DNA of 64,000 bases from Mycobacterium sp. Root135 (GTDB lineage Bacteria > Actinomycetota > Actinomycetes > Mycobacteriales > Mycobacteriaceae): positions 187,137-251,136 of the forward strand of contig NZ_LMEZ01000005.1 in NCBI RefSeq assembly GCF_001426545.1, given 5' to 3'. Numbering within the stretch: position 1 is the stretch's first letter; each line of letters starts with the position of its first letter. Made by a program: the position numbers and the translations under genes. The notes beneath the pieces are model-generated. The model had not been told where the DNA came from, made no database searches, and saw only the letters and a program-made list of their open reading frames with translations. This document shows positions 60,653 to 64,000 of this stretch, one piece after another.

Positions 60653-61546
60653 TTACCGGTAACGCCGAGGCACGGCCCACGGCCGCCCGAACACCTCGTT
60701 GAACGACTCGGGGTCGAATGGGCTGTCACCCCCGGCGGGGAAGCTGGTCAACTCACCGAACACGATGCGCCCGTCGACGTCGTACAGGTCGACGCGGACG
60801 AAGTCGGTGGCGGCGCCGAGCCGTTCGGCGAGGGTGATCATCTCTGCCAGGCACGCGGGCATCGCCGGTTCTGGGTCCGCCCATGGCGGTCCGGCGCGAA
60901 GCGGCAGGTGTTGCCAATCGGGCCGAAAGAAGTCCTGCGTGCGCAGACCGAACCGCCCCGAATCCACCTGCACGAAGGCGCACTTCCCACCGAAGACGAA
61001 GAACTTGTAGTCGTCGGGGATCGAACCGTCGGCGGCGGCCAGCATCTCTTCGACGATGATCCGCCGCGGTATCCGCCCGTACACCCACTCCCGGTTCGGC
61101 CCCTGGCCGTAGAGCTGGTCAACCCAACCCCGAGCGAGCCGGACGACGTCGGCTCGGGGCGCGAACTCGGCCGCAACGTGCGCGTACGCCCAACTCCCCT
61201 CCTCCGACGGCAGCCGCGCTTCGCGGGGAGCTCGGCTGGAGACGACGACGGCCGCCCCGCTGCCGTGCGTCGGCTTGACGACGTAGCTGTTGGGCAGATC
61301 CACGCCGAACAGGGCCGCGGGGTCGTCGACGATCGCGTAGGCACGCGGAAGGTACTGCTGCCCAACCACTTCGGCGACGTAGTCGCGGACTGCCGCCTTG
61401 TCGGCGAACGTCACGACGAGGTCGCGATGGTCGCGCAGCATCTTGTACCGAACCTTGTCGCGGAAGGTGTGCGGGTTCCGCGTACGCCAGAGCCGCACCG
61501 CGCGCACGAGTCGGCTCCGCTCGCGCCAGCGGACGCCGTCTCCCAT
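60653..61546 (-). CDS. TupA-like ATP-grasp protein
   Basis: ATP-grasp enzyme of 297 residues of the TupA type. The N-terminal RDKVRYKMLRDHRDLVVTFA, NSYVVKPTHGSGAAVVVSSR (ATP Lys and glycine loop), RIIVEEML, DDYKFFVFGG and VRVDLYDVDGRIVFGELTSF (metal Glu/Asp) are its ordered motifs. TupA-like proteins take part in teichuronopeptide or polysaccharide modification by ligating an acid to an amine, so a cell-envelope role is likely. No glycosyltransferase neighbours are visible here. Confidence 0.85.
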   Translation of the reverse strand: MGDGVRWRERSRLVRAVRLWRTRNPHTFRDKVRYKMLRDHRDLVVTFADKAAVRDYVAEVVGQQYLPRAYAIVDDPAALFGVDLPNSYVVKPTHGSGAAVVVSSRAPREARLPSEEGSWAYAHVAAEFAPRADVVRLARGWVDQLYGQGPNREWVYGRIPRRIIVEEMLAAADGSIPDDYKFFVFGGKCAFVQVDSGRFGLRTQDFFRPDWQHLPLRAGPPWADPEPAMPACLAEMITLAERLGAATDFVRVDLYDVDGRIVFGELTSFPAGGDSPFDPESFNEVFGRPWAVPRRYR

Positions 61547-61576
61547 GTGCCCAGACTAGATCCGCTCCGTCGCGCG

Positions 61577-61813
61577 TCAGCTCTCCGGCAGCGCGGCGAA
61601 GCGCTTCTTGACGTCGTTGTACCAGCCCAGTGACTTCACCGGGTGGCGCCAGCGGCCCTTCATGTCCTCGCGGGCAGGCACGTGGGCGTCGTCTCCCGCC
61701 TTCACCAGTTCCTTCAGGTGTCGGTCCTGGGCGTTGATGACGTCATCAGCGCTGTCGCCGCGGTGCGCGAGGTTGCAGGGGCCACCGAGATCCTGGCACG
61801 TCATGGTCTTCAC
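61577..61813 (-). CDS. DUF1059-type small protein
   Basis: A 78-residue protein: MKTMTCQDLGGPCNLAHRGD, then NAQDRHLKELVKAGD and GRWRHPVKSLGWYNDVKKRF. The Cys-x6-Cys and HLKEL features match DUF1059-like proteins seen in actinobacteria, perhaps metal or redox binding. I chose GTG 61813 with AAGGA seven bases upstream. Divergent from the sigma factor gene. Function unknown. Confidence 0.8.
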   Translation of the reverse strand: MKTMTCQDLGGPCNLAHRGDSADDVINAQDRHLKELVKAGDDAHVPAREDMKGRWRHPVKSLGWYNDVKKRFAALPES

Positions 61814-61896
61814 GGAGGTTCCTTCCGGGTTGGTCACACCGGGCGATTCCGGTGCGTCAGAGTGGTGACGCATCCGACGACGAAAGTGTGACCGCC

Positions 61897-62745
61897 ATGG
61901 TGAGCGACGACCAATTGCGCGAGGGCTTCCAGGCCGAGCGGCCTCGTCTGGAACGCATCGCCGCGCGAATCTTGGGCGACGTCCACGCGGCCGAAGACAC
62001 CGTGCAGCAGGCGTGGCTCAGACTGAACGCCACCGGCGAGACCATCGACAACCTCCCGGGCTGGCTGACCACGGTCACCTCGCGACTGTGCCTGGACCGG
62101 CTGCGGGTACGGACGCCGGAGCCGACGGAGTCGATCGAGGTCACGGCAACCGAACCCGACCCCGCCGACGACGTGGTGCTCGCCGACACGGTCGGCATCG
62201 CGCTGCAGGTGGTGCTCGACCGGCTCACCCCCGCCGAGCGGGTGGCGTTCGTGCTGCACGACAGCTTCGCCGTCGACTTCGAGGTCATCGCCTCGATGCT
62301 CGACACGACTCCGGTCGCGGCGCGCAAGCTTGCCTCCCGGGCGCGCGCCAAGGTGCGCCCAGCGCCACCAGAGGACGCTCTGGCCGACTGGGAAATCGTG
62401 GACGCCTTCATGGCCGCGGCACGCGAAGGCGACTTCGCCCGACTGCTGGAGCTGCTGGCTCCCGACGTGGTGGTGTCCGCCGACGCGGCCGCCAGCGCGC
62501 TCGGCACCCCGACGCACATGCGGGGCTCCGACGAGGTGGCCACCTTCTTCAACGGCGCTGCGGCGGCGGCCTTTCCGGTGTTCGTCGACGGTCGCCCCGG
62601 AGCGGCATGGATCAATCGCGGCGAGGTCAAGGTCGCCTTCGACTTCACCGTCGAGAACGGTCAGGTGCGGCGGCTTCGATTCCGTGCCGACGATGACGCG
62701 CTGGCCGGCGTACGACGCCGCGAGGGCGCAACTGAGCGACGATGA
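61897..62745 (+). CDS. SigJ-like ECF sigma factor with SnoaL-like C-terminal domain
   Basis: Sigma factor of 282 residues. Region 2 (about 8-75) has RPRLERIAARILGDVHAAED and LPGWLTTVTSRLCLDRLRVR, region 4 (about 105-165) LTPAERVAFVLHDSFAVDFE and ARKLASRARAKVRP. A C-terminal SnoaL/NTF2-like domain (about 175-275; IVDAFMAAAREGDFARLLEL) replaces a separate anti-sigma factor, as in ECF41/SigJ sigma factors, where it modulates activity. I start at ATG 61897; GTG 61888 is in frame as an alternative. Divergent from the DUF1059 gene. Ligand of the SnoaL-like domain is unknown. Confidence 0.9.
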   Translation: MVSDDQLREGFQAERPRLERIAARILGDVHAAEDTVQQAWLRLNATGETIDNLPGWLTTVTSRLCLDRLRVRTPEPTESIEVTATEPDPADDVVLADTVGIALQVVLDRLTPAERVAFVLHDSFAVDFEVIASMLDTTPVAARKLASRARAKVRPAPPEDALADWEIVDAFMAAAREGDFARLLELLAPDVVVSADAAASALGTPTHMRGSDEVATFFNGAAAAAFPVFVDGRPGAAWINRGEVKVAFDFTVENGQVRRLRFRADDDALAGVRRREGATERR

Positions 62746-62764
62746 TCACGCGTCGTCGTCGACG

Positions 62765-64000
62765 TCATGACGACCCCGGTCGGACGCGACACGGCACACC
62801 GTTGACAACGTGCGTACTGCTGGGAACGTCCACGACGCCAACGGGATTGAGCACGTTGGCGTTGACACCGGGGTGCGCGTTGGCCACCGCAAGCATGGTT
62901 CCGGGCCTCCCGTGTCCCCAGCCGTGGGGCAGGGAAACCACTCCGGGCATCATCTCGGCGCTTACCTGCACCACCACGTCCACCGACCCGGTATCGGTCT
63001 CCACCGTCGCCATCCCCGCGTCGGAAAGACCCGTTGCGCGTGCGTCGTCGGGGTGCACGAGCAACGTGCACCGTTCCCTGCCGCGCATGAGGGCAGGCAC
63101 GTTGTGCATCCAGGAGTTGTTAGATCGCAAGTGCCGTCTGCTGGTGAGCACGAGCGACGGCGATTCCCGATCCAAACGCGCTGCGAGCCTGGGAATGTCG
63201 TCGATGATCTGCGGATGAATCAACTCGATGCAACCCGACGGTGTCGTCACGACGTCGTCGAGGCGTCCCTCCTCCAAGTCGGCCAGGAACAGACCATTGG
63301 GATGCCGTTTGACCTCGGCGAGGGTCAGCCCGCCGGGTCGGGATCCCAAGTCGTCACCCCACGGCCCTAGCCGAATACCCAAGTCGACCAGGCGTTCCGG
63401 GCCCCTTCCCTCGAGACTGGCAAAGGCGGCCGCGGCGTCGCGGCCGGTCAGTGGGGTTCCCTCGGTGGCGCACGCAGTGGCGACCAGACCCTGTACGTAG
63501 AGGTCGTCCATGGCGTCGACGTCGACCTCGGGTACGGGCGTCCCCAGTGCGGCGCCTGCCAAACGCAGCAGCAGCTCCCACTCCCCCGGCCGATCCGGCC
63601 CGTCGTCGAACACCGGCTCAGACCATTTCACGCACGACGCGGTGGCGTACATCCAATAGAGATCATCGGAATGCGGCCGTTCCAGCGGTGAGAGGCCGGG
63701 CAGGATCACGTCGGCGTGCCGGGTCGTCTCGTTGAGCCAGTTGTCAACGCAGATCATGGCATCCAGTCGGGGAAGTGCCTCGTCCAACCGCCGCGACCCA
63801 GGCGCCGACACGACGGGATTGCCCGCTACGCAGATCAGCGCACGGATCTGTCCGTCGCCGGGCGTGTCGATCTCCTCGGCCAAGCAGCCGACCGGAAACT
63901 GACCGAGCACCTCCGGCGCTCCACTCACTCGGCTGAAGAAACGACCGAACTCCCACCGATCCGTCGTCTGGTCGGGTGGCTTCATGAACATCGCAGACCA
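62765..64000 (-). CDS. Molybdopterin oxidoreductase (C-terminal part; N-terminus beyond window)
   Basis: The 412 visible residues are the C-terminal half of a large molybdopterin-dinucleotide enzyme (BisC/DMSO-reductase family). IRALICVAGNPVVSAPGSRR and DAMICVDNWLNETTRHADVI are from the Mo-cofactor domain, and the C-terminal barrel has NNSWMHNVPALMRGRERCTL, SLPHGWGHGRPGTM and NVLNPVG. The frame stays open to position 64000, so more than 300 residues lie beyond, including any iron-sulfur Cys motif. It may be a formate dehydrogenase-like or biotin-sulfoxide-reductase-like enzyme; the partial sequence cannot decide. Confidence 0.88.
   Translation of the reverse strand, partial: WSAMFMKPPDQTTDRWEFGRFFSRVSGAPEVLGQFPVGCLAEEIDTPGDGQIRALICVAGNPVVSAPGSRRLDEALPRLDAMICVDNWLNETTRHADVILPGLSPLERPHSDDLYWMYATASCVKWSEPVFDDGPDRPGEWELLLRLAGAALGTPVPEVDVDAMDDLYVQGLVATACATEGTPLTGRDAAAAFASLEGRGPERLVDLGIRLGPWGDDLGSRPGGLTLAEVKRHPNGLFLADLEEGRLDDVVTTPSGCIELIHPQIIDDIPRLAARLDRESPSLVLTSRRHLRSNNSWMHNVPALMRGRERCTLLVHPDDARATGLSDAGMATVETDTGSVDVVVQVSAEMMPGVVSLPHGWGHGRPGTMLAVANAHPGVNANVLNPVGVVDVPSSTHVVNGVPCRVRPGSS

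Overview
The window reads as chromosome of a fast-growing, probably pigmented environmental mycobacterium (Mycolicibacterium-like). The evidence is an MmpS/MmpL pair, two families of mycothiol-dependent enzymes, a lycopene cyclase, a ThrE-type exporter, a secreted Ser-rich hydrolase, many TetR regulators, high GC with frequent GTG starts, and promoters of the form TANNNT followed by six bases and the start codon. No rRNA, tRNA, CRISPR array, transposase or phage gene was seen. Strand use alternates in short operons, as in a metabolically versatile accessory-rich region.

Layout. 1-1772: mmpS-mmpL (mmpL runs off the left edge). 1907-4272: a sulfur-stress operon (CstR-like repressor with a visible operator, Rv2466c-like thioredoxin-fold enzyme, 58-aa Cys-rich protein, sulfide:quinone-reductase-like flavoprotein), then a lycopene cyclase. 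5513-10665 (minus): GlcD-like FAD oxidase, ThrE-like exporter, secreted alpha/beta hydrolase. 10925-15107: DJ-1/PfpI protein, then a minus-strand operon (NIPSNAP, DUF4267, broken FAD oxidase, SDR) divergent from its likely TetR. 15178-23364: XRE-cupin regulator, HutD-like protein and a five-gene amine/glutamate module (FAD oxidoreductase, GlnT/GmaS-type ligase, three separate glutamate-synthase-like subunits), ending with an M20 amidohydrolase. 23490-28196: lipoprotein, hypothetical protein, EamA transporter, Tat-exported DUF1906 protein, SGNH hydrolase. 28393-35566: stress and detoxification genes with several decayed loci (frameshifted quinone reductase, TetR remnant, frameshifted exported protein) and a DUF1905-PIN fusion.

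35608-43776: GAF-PP2C phosphatase divergent from an ECF sigma factor, then small proteins, LysR, LapA-like, quinone reductase and MFS genes. 43793-47165: NCS1 permease with its HxlR-SCP2 regulator, divergent from an NmrA protein. 47367-52441: a compact catabolic operon (APC permease, PfkB kinase, class III aminotransferase, class II aldolase, TetR) whose substrate is not obvious. 52454-59056: a glycerol regulon in which IclR and one glycerol kinase point left and glpF, a second glycerol kinase and glpD point right, with a perfect 17-bp operator between. 59060-64000: TetR/SDR, ATP-grasp, DUF1059, SigJ-like sigma factor and a molybdopterin oxidoreductase cut by the right edge.

The best candidates for undescribed biology are the stand-alone GlnT/GltB-like amine module (16586-23364), the permease-kinase-aminotransferase-aldolase operon (47367-52441), and the CstR-controlled sulfur operon with its tiny Cys/His protein. 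These assignments come from reading the translations and motifs by eye; no database search was possible.
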